Made by a program: the position numbers and the translations under genes
The notes under the pieces: generated by a model
Told to the model about the DNA's origin: nothing
Seen by the model: the letters and a program-made list of their open reading frames with translations, nothing else
Database searches by the model: none
Source: JAMLHH01 sp037189845
GTDB lineage: Bacteria > Bacteroidota > Bacteroidia > Chitinophagales > JADIYW01
NCBI GenBank assembly: GCA_037189845.1
Contig: JBBCIS010000008.1
Coordinates: 1-64,000 of the forward strand
Direction of reading: 5' to 3'
DNA: 64,000 nt
In this document: positions 53,962 to 61,838 of the stretch, piece after piece
Numbering within the stretch: position 1 is the stretch's first letter
Layout of the letters: the number at the start of each line of letters is the position of its first letter

Positions 53962-55098
53962 ATGTTGAAGAAATTAGCTTTGTTGAGTGTTCTGGTAGTG
54001 ACAGTTTTAGTTCAGTCATGTTCGTCAGTTAGAATACCTACAATTTATGATGGTAAAAAGTTAGGAGCACAGGAAATTCAGATTGCCAGCAATAAAAAAA
54101 GTCTGATTTATTCCAAAAACGGCATGCCTAAATTTGAGAAATGGGCGCCGGCAGCATATGTAAAAAAATATGGCTCATTAGAAAAAATGATGGAAAGCAG
54201 CAATACTACTGCCTTTCTTGTGATGAAAGATGGCCAGGTATTATATGAAAATTATTTCAATGGTATTCGTCAGGGAGACATCACTCAGGTTTTTTCTATC
54301 ACAAAAGTAGTGACGACGACCTTGTTAGGTATCGCATTACAGGAAGGCAAAATCTTATCTGTAGATCAACCGGTCAGCGACTTTATTCCTGAATTTAAAG
54401 AAGGTAATCTGAGCAAGATAACTTTGTACCATTTAGCTCAGATGCAGTCAGGGATCAATTATGATGAATATTCCAAACTTTTACAGACGCTGAAATTTTA
54501 TAATAATAAACATGCTGAGACCAGGCTGAGAAATCCTGAATTGAAAGCAGCGCCGGGCACTTTGTTTAAATATAAATCGATAGACACTCAGATATTGGGA
54601 GAATGTATTGAAAGAGCTGTTGGTAAACCTTTCCTGGAATATATCAATGAAAAGCTCTTTACATACCTCGGTTTTGAAGATGTGGTTACCTGGAGCATTG
54701 ATAGCGAGGAGAGTGGTAAGCCTAAATTTTACGGAGGATTGAATATCTCAGCAAGAGATCTGGCTAAGTTCGGTAAGCTGATTTTAAACAATGGACAATG
54801 TGATGGAATACAGATTCTAAATCCATTGACAAACTCTTTCTGTAAAGATTTATCGTGCAGAAACATGGAAAATTATTATTGCAATGGTTGGTGGTATGAC
54901 CAGTGGAGTGCCGATACTGACGTATTTTATGGTTCCGGATTCAGAGGTCAGATACTAATGCTGAATAAAACTGATAATGTAGTCATCGTTAGGCTAGGTG
55001 AGAGTAAAGGCGGAGTGAAATGGTATAAAATGTTGAGAGATCTGTCTACTCAACTGGAACAGGAAGGTTTAATGGACGGAGATCTTGCTGTAAATTAA
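53962..55098 (+). CDS. Serine hydrolase (class C beta-lactamase fold)
   Basis: This 378-residue lipoprotein (lipobox VLVQSC, Cys20) has the class C beta-lactamase/DD-peptidase fold. The SxxK motif is S112-I-T-K115 in VFSITKVV. The second motif is Y-x-S-like (FKYKSIDTQIL), and HxG-like regions follow. It resembles 6-aminohexanoate-dimer hydrolases more than true beta-lactamases, so no antibiotic resistance is claimed. The substrate is unknown. Confidence 0.82.
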   Translation: MLKKLALLSVLVVTVLVQSCSSVRIPTIYDGKKLGAQEIQIASNKKSLIYSKNGMPKFEKWAPAAYVKKYGSLEKMMESSNTTAFLVMKDGQVLYENYFNGIRQGDITQVFSITKVVTTTLLGIALQEGKILSVDQPVSDFIPEFKEGNLSKITLYHLAQMQSGINYDEYSKLLQTLKFYNNKHAETRLRNPELKAAPGTLFKYKSIDTQILGECIERAVGKPFLEYINEKLFTYLGFEDVVTWSIDSEESGKPKFYGGLNISARDLAKFGKLILNNGQCDGIQILNPLTNSFCKDLSCRNMENYYCNGWWYDQWSADTDVFYGSGFRGQILMLNKTDNVVIVRLGESKGGVKWYKMLRDLSTQLEQEGLMDGDLAVN

Positions 55099-55132
55099 AT
55101 AGTCAAATCTGTTTGTTTGTTTACATGATTTG

Positions 55133-55163
55133 GGGGCTATCTGAAAGGATAGCCTCTTCTTTG
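55133..55163 (+). terminator. Terminator after the serine hydrolase gene
   Basis: GGGGCTATC (55133-55141) pairs with GATAGCCTC (55148-55156), with one G-U pair and a TGAAAG loop. A short T-rich stretch (TTCTTTG) follows. Confidence 0.55.
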
Positions 55164-55272
55164 ATTATGAACTGGCTATTTAAAACGGCGAAAACCAGAT
55201 AGAATAAGATCATGAAGGATTATTCTTCAGCTCATCGGATGTAAGTAAACCTTCAGCTTTAAATTTTCTCAT

Positions 55273-55908
55273 TTATATCTCGTCATTGATGACTTTATCG
55301 CCCGTGGCTCTGTAAATCATTTTCTCCAGAAGCTTGTACACGGTTGGTAAATGATTTTCTGATGAAAATGGTTGTGATGTAGCCGACCAGATCAGATGTA
55401 ACGTTTTATAGTCGTATATATTGACTTCTACTTTTAGCTTTGTGACGAGATCTTCCGGGATATTGAGTTGTCTTGCATTATAAGTGAAATATCCCCACAA
55501 GCTTCCTTTCAGAGGTGTTTGTATCAATGGAATATATTTCTCCTTTTTAGCTTTTTCTGAATGGTGTACCTGTGAGATTGAATAAGTAAAGATTACATCT
55601 GCCGGTACAGATTTGACAGAGGAAATCCAGTATTCCGAGTTGAATCGGTAGGCAGAATCTGCCTCCGGATTGAAGATGATCACATTTTCTACCTGATTAA
55701 AATGTTCCCGGATCTCAGCTTTCAACCAATCTTCGATATCAGAATCAGATGCATCATTGAAATTGAATCCTACCAAACAAATTTTTTTGTAAGGTGTGGA
55801 AGCACTATGAGCAGGAGACGACCAGGATTGTATCTTTTGTGCAAATGCCGAAGTAGAGACACTGATTAAAACAATGCAGATACTCAATTTTAATCCTGAA
55901 ATCCTCAT
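55273..55908 (-). CDS. Secreted protein of unknown function
   Basis: This 211-residue protein has a signal peptide (LSICIVLISVSTSAFAQ). The mature part has alternating strands and helices (KICLVGFNFNDASDSDIED, NVIIFNPEADSAYRF, VEVNIYDYKTLHLIWSATSQ), suggesting a periplasmic alpha/beta domain. I do not recognise a named family. ATG 55908 is preferred over TTG 55926. It lies upstream of lepB's end on the same strand. Confidence 0.6.
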   Translation of the reverse strand: MRISGLKLSICIVLISVSTSAFAQKIQSWSSPAHSASTPYKKICLVGFNFNDASDSDIEDWLKAEIREHFNQVENVIIFNPEADSAYRFNSEYWISSVKSVPADVIFTYSISQVHHSEKAKKEKYIPLIQTPLKGSLWGYFTYNARQLNIPEDLVTKLKVEVNIYDYKTLHLIWSATSQPFSSENHLPTVYKLLEKMIYRATGDKVINDEI

Positions 55909-55960
55909 ATCCTGAAATATAACCAAAATGAATGTATTGATTTATTTCAATACAAAATCA

Positions 55961-57412
55961 TTATTGACAGCTGATTTTAGATTTTTGAATTCCATCACCT
56001 TGAATAGATTTTAAAATTCTGTCAAATCTGAATCCTACAGCGGGCTGCATACACATCCATACAGTCCAGGCTTTTCCTACAATGTGATTTTCCGGTACAA
56101 AGCCCCAGAATCTTGAATCTTCAGAATTATGGCGATTGTCGCCCATCATGAAGTAATAATCCATTTTAAAGGTATAGCTGTCAGCTAATTGCCCGTTGAT
56201 ATAGATCTGACCACTTCTCACATCTACCTGATTGCTTTCATAAACCTGGATAGCCCGGCGATAGAGCGAAATATTTTTATCAGACAGCTGGATGGTCAAT
56301 TCTTTTTTAGGGATTAGCAATGGTCCAAAGAAATCTACAGTCCATTGATAACCTGCTGTTTTATCTTCCGGAAAAATTCCCATGACATTTTGTGATTGTC
56401 CCGGATCAGTGAGACGCTTTTGAACGTGAGCAATTCCTGCCATTTTACTGATACATTCGGCCTGCTTTTCTTCCAGAAACATTACAAATTCGTTGGATGA
56501 TCCTTGTATGATTTCAACTTCCTGGATATCCAGCTTTTTTAACCCTTCATAATTCAAACCCCGCTGGTCTGTTATAACGTGATACATGAATTGTAAGTGG
56601 TCCGGATTGTTCATTTTTTTTCCGTCAATATACACCTGGCCATGATCAATGCTGATGCTTTCTCCCGGGAGACCAATACATCTTTTGATATAATTGGTTT
56701 TTTTATCAATTGGCCTGTCATCTTCCATAGGGAAGTTAAAAACCACTGCATCACCTCTTTCTACTTTTTGAAAACCAGGCAATCTTTTATAAGGTAATGA
56801 AGGTTTATCCAGATAACACTTAATATCTGTCAACGGGAAAGTCTGGTGTCCTAATGGAAATGCAATCGGTGTCATCGGGATTCTTGCACCGTAATGCATT
56901 TTGCTTACCAATAAAAAATCTCCTGCCAATAAAGTGCCTTCCATGGATTGCGAAGGTATTTTGTATGCTTCGATATTGAAAGTTCTGATGAGTGTGGCTG
57001 CTACCAATGCAAAGAAAATAGCATCTGCCCATTCACGGCCACCGGTTTTTTTGACTTTATTTTCTTTATCCAGTTTTGCAGACGGACCAGCATATTTTAT
57101 ATCACCTCTTAATGCAAGAACAGGGAAGTAGATAAATCCAAATAAAATACCCAGTGAATGTTCTGCAAAAGATCGTCTGTTGAAAGAATTAAGCAGGTCA
57201 GCGAGCCAGCTCAGGTTGAATAAAAAATTGATGTATGGAATCAAGCCCCAGACAGCATGTTTTTTATTTCTTCCGATGATTTCCAGCAATGTCATATCCT
57301 GTAATACAGGCACAGCAGAATGCCATCCCGGTCTGCCGGCTTTTACAAATAATCCCCAAAGTGAAATATGTAAAACCCAGTATAAAATAAGTGCTCCGAT
57401 GATTGATGCCAT
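55961..57412 (-). CDS. lepB: Signal peptidase I
   Basis: This 483-residue membrane protease removes signal peptides from exported proteins. The N-terminus has several membrane helices (about 1-140), more than classical LepB, as in Bacteroidota. The catalytic nucleophile is S156 in IPSQSMEGTLLAGDF, the general base K243 in NYIKRCIGLPGE, and the conserved end is MMGDNRHNSEDSRFWG. It is part of a minus-strand run DUF5683-dapB-lepB. Confidence 0.94.
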   Translation of the reverse strand: MASIIGALILYWVLHISLWGLFVKAGRPGWHSAVPVLQDMTLLEIIGRNKKHAVWGLIPYINFLFNLSWLADLLNSFNRRSFAEHSLGILFGFIYFPVLALRGDIKYAGPSAKLDKENKVKKTGGREWADAIFFALVAATLIRTFNIEAYKIPSQSMEGTLLAGDFLLVSKMHYGARIPMTPIAFPLGHQTFPLTDIKCYLDKPSLPYKRLPGFQKVERGDAVVFNFPMEDDRPIDKKTNYIKRCIGLPGESISIDHGQVYIDGKKMNNPDHLQFMYHVITDQRGLNYEGLKKLDIQEVEIIQGSSNEFVMFLEEKQAECISKMAGIAHVQKRLTDPGQSQNVMGIFPEDKTAGYQWTVDFFGPLLIPKKELTIQLSDKNISLYRRAIQVYESNQVDVRSGQIYINGQLADSYTFKMDYYFMMGDNRHNSEDSRFWGFVPENHIVGKAWTVWMCMQPAVGFRFDRILKSIQGDGIQKSKISCQ

Positions 57413-57418
57413 AATTTT

Positions 57419-58165
57419 CTAGTCTTTATTAAAACCTAAAACGTCTTCCATGGAATAGTAGCCGGTTTTGCCCACTAACCATTCAGCTGCCAGTAATGCG
57501 CCGGAAGCAAATCCGGTTCTGTTGTGTGCTGTATGTTTTATTTCAATATCATCAATAGGAGAGAAATAGCGAACAACGTGTGTGCCAGGTACGTCAGGTG
57601 TGCGTTCTGAAATGATCGGCAATGTTGCCTGATTTTCAGAAGGATGATTTCTCCACTGATCTTTTCTTTTTATTCTTTTCAGTACATCTAATGCTGCAAA
57701 AAGGGCTGTTCCGCTCGGTGAATCTTTTTTCTCTGTATGGTGAACTTCCAGCATGTCTATATCATACTCAGGATAGTCATTCATGATAGCAGCCAGCTGC
57801 CGGTTGATTTCAAAGAAAATATTTACACCAATGCTGTAATTCGGAGCAAATAAGAAAGATTTATCATTTTCAGCAGCATACTGCCGGATGTTATTTAATT
57901 CTTTGGTCCATCCTGTAGTTCCTACGACTACCGGAACATTGGCTTCAAAGCACCATTTGATATTATCTATTGCAGTTTCGGGAGAGGTGAACTCAATGGC
58001 TACATCTACTTGGGAAAGCTCCTCAGTTGTAATTAAATGACGGTTGTGGATATCAACTTTTAAGGCAATTTCATACTGCTCTTTTCCCAACTTTTGATTT
58101 TTCTCTAAGGCAATAGCTTCAATGGCTTTACCCATTTTTCCGTAACCAATAAGTGCAATTCTCAT
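57419..58165 (-). CDS. dapB: 4-hydroxy-tetrahydrodipicolinate reductase
   Basis: This 248-residue enzyme makes tetrahydrodipicolinate for lysine and meso-diaminopimelate. The nucleotide-binding motif is LIGYGKMGKAI, with VVGTTGW and the substrate-binding HHTEKKDSPSGTA in the middle. Its ATG overlaps the stop of the upstream DUF5683 gene by 4 bp (ATGA). A TAACTTTG box inside that gene ends 5 nt before the ATG. lepB follows 6 bp after its stop. Confidence 0.95.
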   Translation of the reverse strand: MRIALIGYGKMGKAIEAIALEKNQKLGKEQYEIALKVDIHNRHLITTEELSQVDVAIEFTSPETAIDNIKWCFEANVPVVVGTTGWTKELNNIRQYAAENDKSFLFAPNYSIGVNIFFEINRQLAAIMNDYPEYDIDMLEVHHTEKKDSPSGTALFAALDVLKRIKRKDQWRNHPSENQATLPIISERTPDVPGTHVVRYFSPIDDIEIKHTAHNRTGFASGALLAAEWLVGKTGYYSMEDVLGFNKD

Positions 58166-58896
58166 AAATACAAAGTTATAGCGAACGAAGGTACAGAGTT
58201 GTTATAAACTCTTAAAACTTTAGGTTTAAATTTTATAGATAAGTTATCTGAAATGTCATAGGTTTTTAGATGCGCATCTACTACGGCATCTAAGATAGTC
58301 AATGTCCACAGTCCGACAGTGCCAAATGTACTTAGCTGAAGATTTCTTCTGTATAAGTTTCTGTAGGAAACAATTTGCTGCTCAGTCAGAATATTGGCAA
58401 ATTCATCGACCTGTCCGCTGTTTCTCAGATCCAGGGCGCGATTGTAAGTTCTCATGTCGCTGGCGCTGCTATAAATGAAATAGCCTCCTGCACCAATCAT
58501 GGCCCAGGCAATAGGGACTTTCCACCATCTTTTATTATAAATCTGGCCTCCTCCCGGCAATATTGCCCATTTGGCGGCACGTTTGGCGTGATAGGATTCA
58601 GGATCCAGCTCTTTTTCCTGCTTTTTATCTTTTACTTTTGAATCCGGAACAGAATTTTTCTCTGTAAAAGATTGAAAATCATTTCTATTGAAATTGTTGG
58701 ATAAACTATCTGTTGCTGTAGAATCTACAGATGAAATTTCATTTAAAAGGGTCAGACTATCCGTATCTGAAGACGTGGAATCAATAATAACAGGATTTTC
58801 TAAAGTATCGGAATTCATTGCATGAACTGATGCAGGGTAGAATATACTGCCTGCAATGAGCATACAAAGTGCAAAAAGACCCCTTTGGAAATTCAT
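58162..58896 (-). CDS. DUF5683 family membrane protein
   Basis: This 244-residue exported protein has a signal-like N-terminus, an Asp/Ser-rich low-complexity stretch (about 30-95), then the DUF5683 core with WAILPGGGQIYNKRWWK and two membrane helices (VPIAWAMIGAGGYFIY and LSTFGTVGLWTLTILDAVVDA). The end is strand-rich. It is typical of Bacteroidota and usually sits beside dapB, parB or lepB; function is unknown. Confidence 0.85.
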   Translation of the reverse strand: MNFQRGLFALCMLIAGSIFYPASVHAMNSDTLENPVIIDSTSSDTDSLTLLNEISSVDSTATDSLSNNFNRNDFQSFTEKNSVPDSKVKDKKQEKELDPESYHAKRAAKWAILPGGGQIYNKRWWKVPIAWAMIGAGGYFIYSSASDMRTYNRALDLRNSGQVDEFANILTEQQIVSYRNLYRRNLQLSTFGTVGLWTLTILDAVVDAHLKTYDISDNLSIKFKPKVLRVYNNSVPSFAITLYL

Positions 58897-59020
58897 GCCC
58901 GAAAATTACTGAAAAAAATCAGTAGAAACAGGTGTTTTTAGCCAAAAGAATTCCTCAGAGCTCTGTATCAGAATTGCTCGGACATTTATTTGAAATTTGA
59001 ATGCCGCTTAATAGCTATTA

Positions 59021-59055
59021 TAAAAAATAAAGACTACTCCATTGCAGAGTAGCCT
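59021..59055 (-). terminator. Terminator of the minus-strand LTxxQ-like gene
   Basis: On the minus strand AGGCTACTC (rc of 59047-59055) pairs with GAGTAGTCT (rc of 59031-59039), with one G-U pair, and a T-rich run (TTATTTTTTA) follows. Confidence 0.6.
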
Positions 59056-59080
59056 TTATTGTCAGAGATAAACTGTGTGT

Positions 59081-59515
59081 CTAATTCTTATTTTTTCTGC
59101 TTTCTCTTTGAGCTTTGTTCAAACGCTCATGTTTACCGTGTGATTTGTTATGTAACCTGTTGTCTTTATTGTAAACAATAAGATTGTTTTGTCTGCTTTC
59201 TGATAATCTGGCAATTTGCTGTTCTGTCAGCGTATTGCCCAGCTTGTCATGAGCTTTATCAATCTTGCGTTCGATACGCGTTTGCAGTCTGTCCATTTTT
59301 TTGAACTCTCTGTGTTTTATACGATATATTTTGTGTTCTTGCTTATCTTCAAGATTGACATCTTTATTCAATCTTGCAGCTATATCTGTGGCTCTTTCAG
59401 ATGGTGACTGAGCTTTAAAATCAATCGGATATCTCTCTAAATGGTCCTGAGCCTGAATTTGTAATGCTCCTAATGTAAATGCTCCTACTGTTAAAATTTT
59501 AATCATCGTTTTCAT
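59081..59515 (-). CDS. Small periplasmic LTxxQ-like protein
   Basis: This 144-residue exported protein has a signal peptide (GALQIQAQ) and a very basic helical body (e.g. EHKIYRIKHREFKKMDRLQ and IERKIDKAHDKLGNTLTEQQ). The LTEQQ motif resembles Spy/CpxP-type periplasmic chaperones, but the high charge and short length leave this uncertain. ATG 59515 gives the signal peptide; a longer reading is unlikely. Confidence 0.55.
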   Translation of the reverse strand: MKTMIKILTVGAFTLGALQIQAQDHLERYPIDFKAQSPSERATDIAARLNKDVNLEDKQEHKIYRIKHREFKKMDRLQTRIERKIDKAHDKLGNTLTEQQIARLSESRQNNLIVYNKDNRLHNKSHGKHERLNKAQRESRKNKN

Positions 59516-59728
59516 GATAACAAGTTTTATATGAGTAATCTTTTCCTTTATACACGATCTGAAATCGCAGACGTTTCGCATTTATGAGTCTTTTAACGAA
59601 ACATTTGAATGATTTTAACATAAGGGATTGATACAACATAATATTTACAGGATATTGTAAAAGGTGATATTGCTTTGACGTTCAATGAGATTCAACGAGC
59701 ATATTTTACATTATCGGCTAATAATCCG

Positions 59729-59736
59729 TAACTTTA
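59729..59736 (+). promoter_or_regulatory. -7-like box (TAACTTTA) before tsaC
   Basis: TAACTTTACAGTATG places the box 4 nt before the tsaC ATG (59741). It is nearly identical to the box before the cysteine desulfurase (36336). Confidence 0.3.
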
Positions 59737-59740
59737 CAGT

Positions 59741-60355
59741 ATGTTTTTAGAGATACATCCCAAAAACCCTGAACCCAGAAAGATACAGCAAGTGGTGGAC
59801 AGCCTGAGCAAAGGCGGGCTGGTGATATATCCTACTGATACTGTGTATGCGATAGGTTGCGATATCTATCAGACGAAAGCGATTGAAAGATTATGTCAGA
59901 TTAAAGGAGTAAAGCCGGAAAAGATGTCTTTTTCATTCATTTGCAATGATTTAAGCCATATCAGCCAGTATACATTAAATCTGGATACTCCGATCTATAA
60001 GCTGATGAGAAGATTACTTCCCGGAGCTTATACTTTTATCTTAAAAGCAAATAATTCGATTCCCAAGCTTTTCAAAAATAAAAAGAAAACGATTGGTATC
60101 AGGATTCCGGATCATGCTATTCCACGAATGATAGTAGAGGCATTGGGTAATCCCATCATCACTACATCGATACATCACGATGATGAGATAATTGATTATA
60201 TAACAGATCCTTATCTTATCAATGAACAATTTGGAAAGCTGGTAGATATTGTCATTGATGGCGGAAACGGTGGTATTATTCCCTCTACCATTATTGACTG
60301 CACAGAAGGATATCCTGAAGTGATCAGAGAGGGTAAAGGTGAAGTAGATTTTTAA
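59741..60355 (+). CDS. tsaC: L-threonylcarbamoyladenylate synthase (TsaC/YrdC)
   Basis: This 204-residue YrdC-fold enzyme makes threonylcarbamoyl-AMP for the t6A modification completed by TsaD. It shows GLVIYPTDTVYAIGCD (about 30-45), IKGVKPEKMSFSFICND and the basic loop IGIRIPDHAIPR. It lacks the C-terminal Sua5 extension. The second t6A gene in this window, tsaD, is 45 kb away. The Sua5-YciO-YrdC family includes YciO paralogues of less certain role. Confidence 0.88.
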   Translation: MFLEIHPKNPEPRKIQQVVDSLSKGGLVIYPTDTVYAIGCDIYQTKAIERLCQIKGVKPEKMSFSFICNDLSHISQYTLNLDTPIYKLMRRLLPGAYTFILKANNSIPKLFKNKKKTIGIRIPDHAIPRMIVEALGNPIITTSIHHDDEIIDYITDPYLINEQFGKLVDIVIDGGNGGIIPSTIIDCTEGYPEVIREGKGEVDF

Positions 60356-60370
60356 GACATTATTGATTCA

Positions 60371-61513
60371 TCAGATTTTTTTCAATATTCTGTCAGCTGC
60401 TTCCTGTAAAGTATCTTCTTTTTTGGCAAAACAGAATCTCACCAGTTGATGATCTGTAGCATCTTTGTAAAATGCACTTAGCGGAATCGCTGCAACTCCT
60501 GCTTCACGGGTAAGCCATTGAGTAAATTCAGTATCAGGAATATCTTTCCATTGACTATAGTCCGCAATCTGAAAATAGCTGCCGGCAGCGGGCTGAAGAA
60601 ATCTGAAAGGTGTATTCTTCATAACTTCCAGAAAATAATTTCGTTTTTGCTCAAGATCCATGCTGAAGTCCTCATTCGGATATTGCTGCATGAACTTTCC
60701 GATAGCATATTGAGCCGGAGTGTTCACGGAAAATGCCAGAAACTGATGAACTTTTCTGATAGCATGAGTGAGCTTTTCAGAAGCAATAGTATATCCGATT
60801 TTCCAGCCGGTAGCATGAAACTGTTTCCCAAATGAAAAAACTGCTATGAATTGTTCTTTCAAAGCTTCCTGTTGTAAAATGCTGGAATGTTTTTTTCCAT
60901 CAAAAATAATTTGGTTATACACTTCATCAGAAATTACCACAATATCTTTACCTGCTACCAGATCTGTCAGCTGTTGCCAGTCTTCAGCAGACCAGGTGGT
61001 TCCGGTAGGATTGTGTGGCGTATTGACAATGATAGCTTTGGTTTTGGAACTAATCACAGACTTTATTTTGTCATGATTCACTGAAAAATCAGGAAAGTCC
61101 AAAGCTACTCTGACAGGAATACCGCCATTCATTTCTACCGCCGGAATGTAAGCATCGTAAGCAGGTTCTAAAATGATCACTTCATCACCGGGGTTTAGTA
61201 TAGCTGCCAGCGCGACAAAAATCCCGTAAGTAGCTCCCGGGCAGATCGTGATATGCTGATGTGTAAGATCTGTTTCTGATTGTTTGCTGTGCCGGAGGAT
61301 GATCTGCTCTGTAAGGACAGGTAGTCCTGACATAGGAGCGTATTGATTAAATCCCGATCGGGTGGCTTCTGCTAAAAATTCCTGAATCCGTTCATCAATC
61401 GGAAAGTCAGGAAATCCCTGCGAAAGATTGATCGCTCCATATTGCTGCGCCAGTGCAGACATTACAGTAAAGATAGTTATGTCAGCTGCAGAATGTTTTT
61501 GAGGAAGTATCAT
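60371..61513 (-). CDS. Methionine-type aminotransferase (class I/II)
   Basis: This 380-residue PLP enzyme is close to the YbdL/methionine aminotransferase group: NLSQGFPDFPID near the start, NTPHNPTGT, VVISDEVYNQIIF, then the PLP Lys in FSFGKQFHATGWKIGY (about 235) and the C-terminal Arg in VRFCFAKK. It probably transaminates methionine, glutamine or aromatic 2-oxo acids. Kynurenine aminotransferase activity is possible. It converges with tsaC. Confidence 0.88.
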   Translation of the reverse strand: MILPQKHSAADITIFTVMSALAQQYGAINLSQGFPDFPIDERIQEFLAEATRSGFNQYAPMSGLPVLTEQIILRHSKQSETDLTHQHITICPGATYGIFVALAAILNPGDEVIILEPAYDAYIPAVEMNGGIPVRVALDFPDFSVNHDKIKSVISSKTKAIIVNTPHNPTGTTWSAEDWQQLTDLVAGKDIVVISDEVYNQIIFDGKKHSSILQQEALKEQFIAVFSFGKQFHATGWKIGYTIASEKLTHAIRKVHQFLAFSVNTPAQYAIGKFMQQYPNEDFSMDLEQKRNYFLEVMKNTPFRFLQPAAGSYFQIADYSQWKDIPDTEFTQWLTREAGVAAIPLSAFYKDATDHQLVRFCFAKKEDTLQEAADRILKKI

Positions 61514-61838
61514 CGTACGGATATTGTACTAAAAATAGTATTTATCGGAGTTATAGTTATCTATAGAGAATGATTGATCAACCATGCAGGACGCAAATTG
61601 TAAAAAAATAGAGATGTAAATCAACGTAAAACTCCGCCAATTTTAGAGATAATTTCTACACGGGTAACTGTTAACCCGTTAACCTGCTCATATATGATAC
61701 AGAGACTCTTTTGATTTATGATTATTTATCCACACAGGTGTAAATTCATTTCGGCAAGTGACTATTTTTTTTGCCAATTTCAACTTGGAATACTATTTGT
61801 GAACAACAACTCGTTTCAATATAATCTCAAAAAGATCT
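61514..61838. other. 325-bp intergenic region with a DnaA-box-like 9-mer
   Basis: No gene is seen. TTATCCACA at 61726-61734 is a perfect DnaA-box consensus, but it is alone. A GTTAACC motif is repeated nearby (two GTTAAC sites close together near 61668-61682). A promoter-like TTTG-N17-TACTATTTG lies at 61770-61799 for the following TPR gene. Confidence 0.6.
61770..61799 (+). promoter_or_regulatory. Possible promoter for the terminal TPR gene
   Basis: TTTG (61770-61773) and TACTATTTG (61791-61799) are separated by 17 nt. The -7 element has one extra base compared with TAnnTTTG. The ATG follows 39 nt later. Confidence 0.35.

Noticed and set aside
53962..55098. Beta-lactamase resistance gene
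   Set aside because: The fold is shared, but the second motif (YxS rather than YxN) and lipoprotein form fit other hydrolases better.
61726..61734. Perfect DnaA-box 9-mer TTATCCACA as a replication origin
   Set aside because: Only one box is seen, there is no AT-rich unwinding region with clustered boxes, and no dnaA, dnaN or parAB genes lie nearby.
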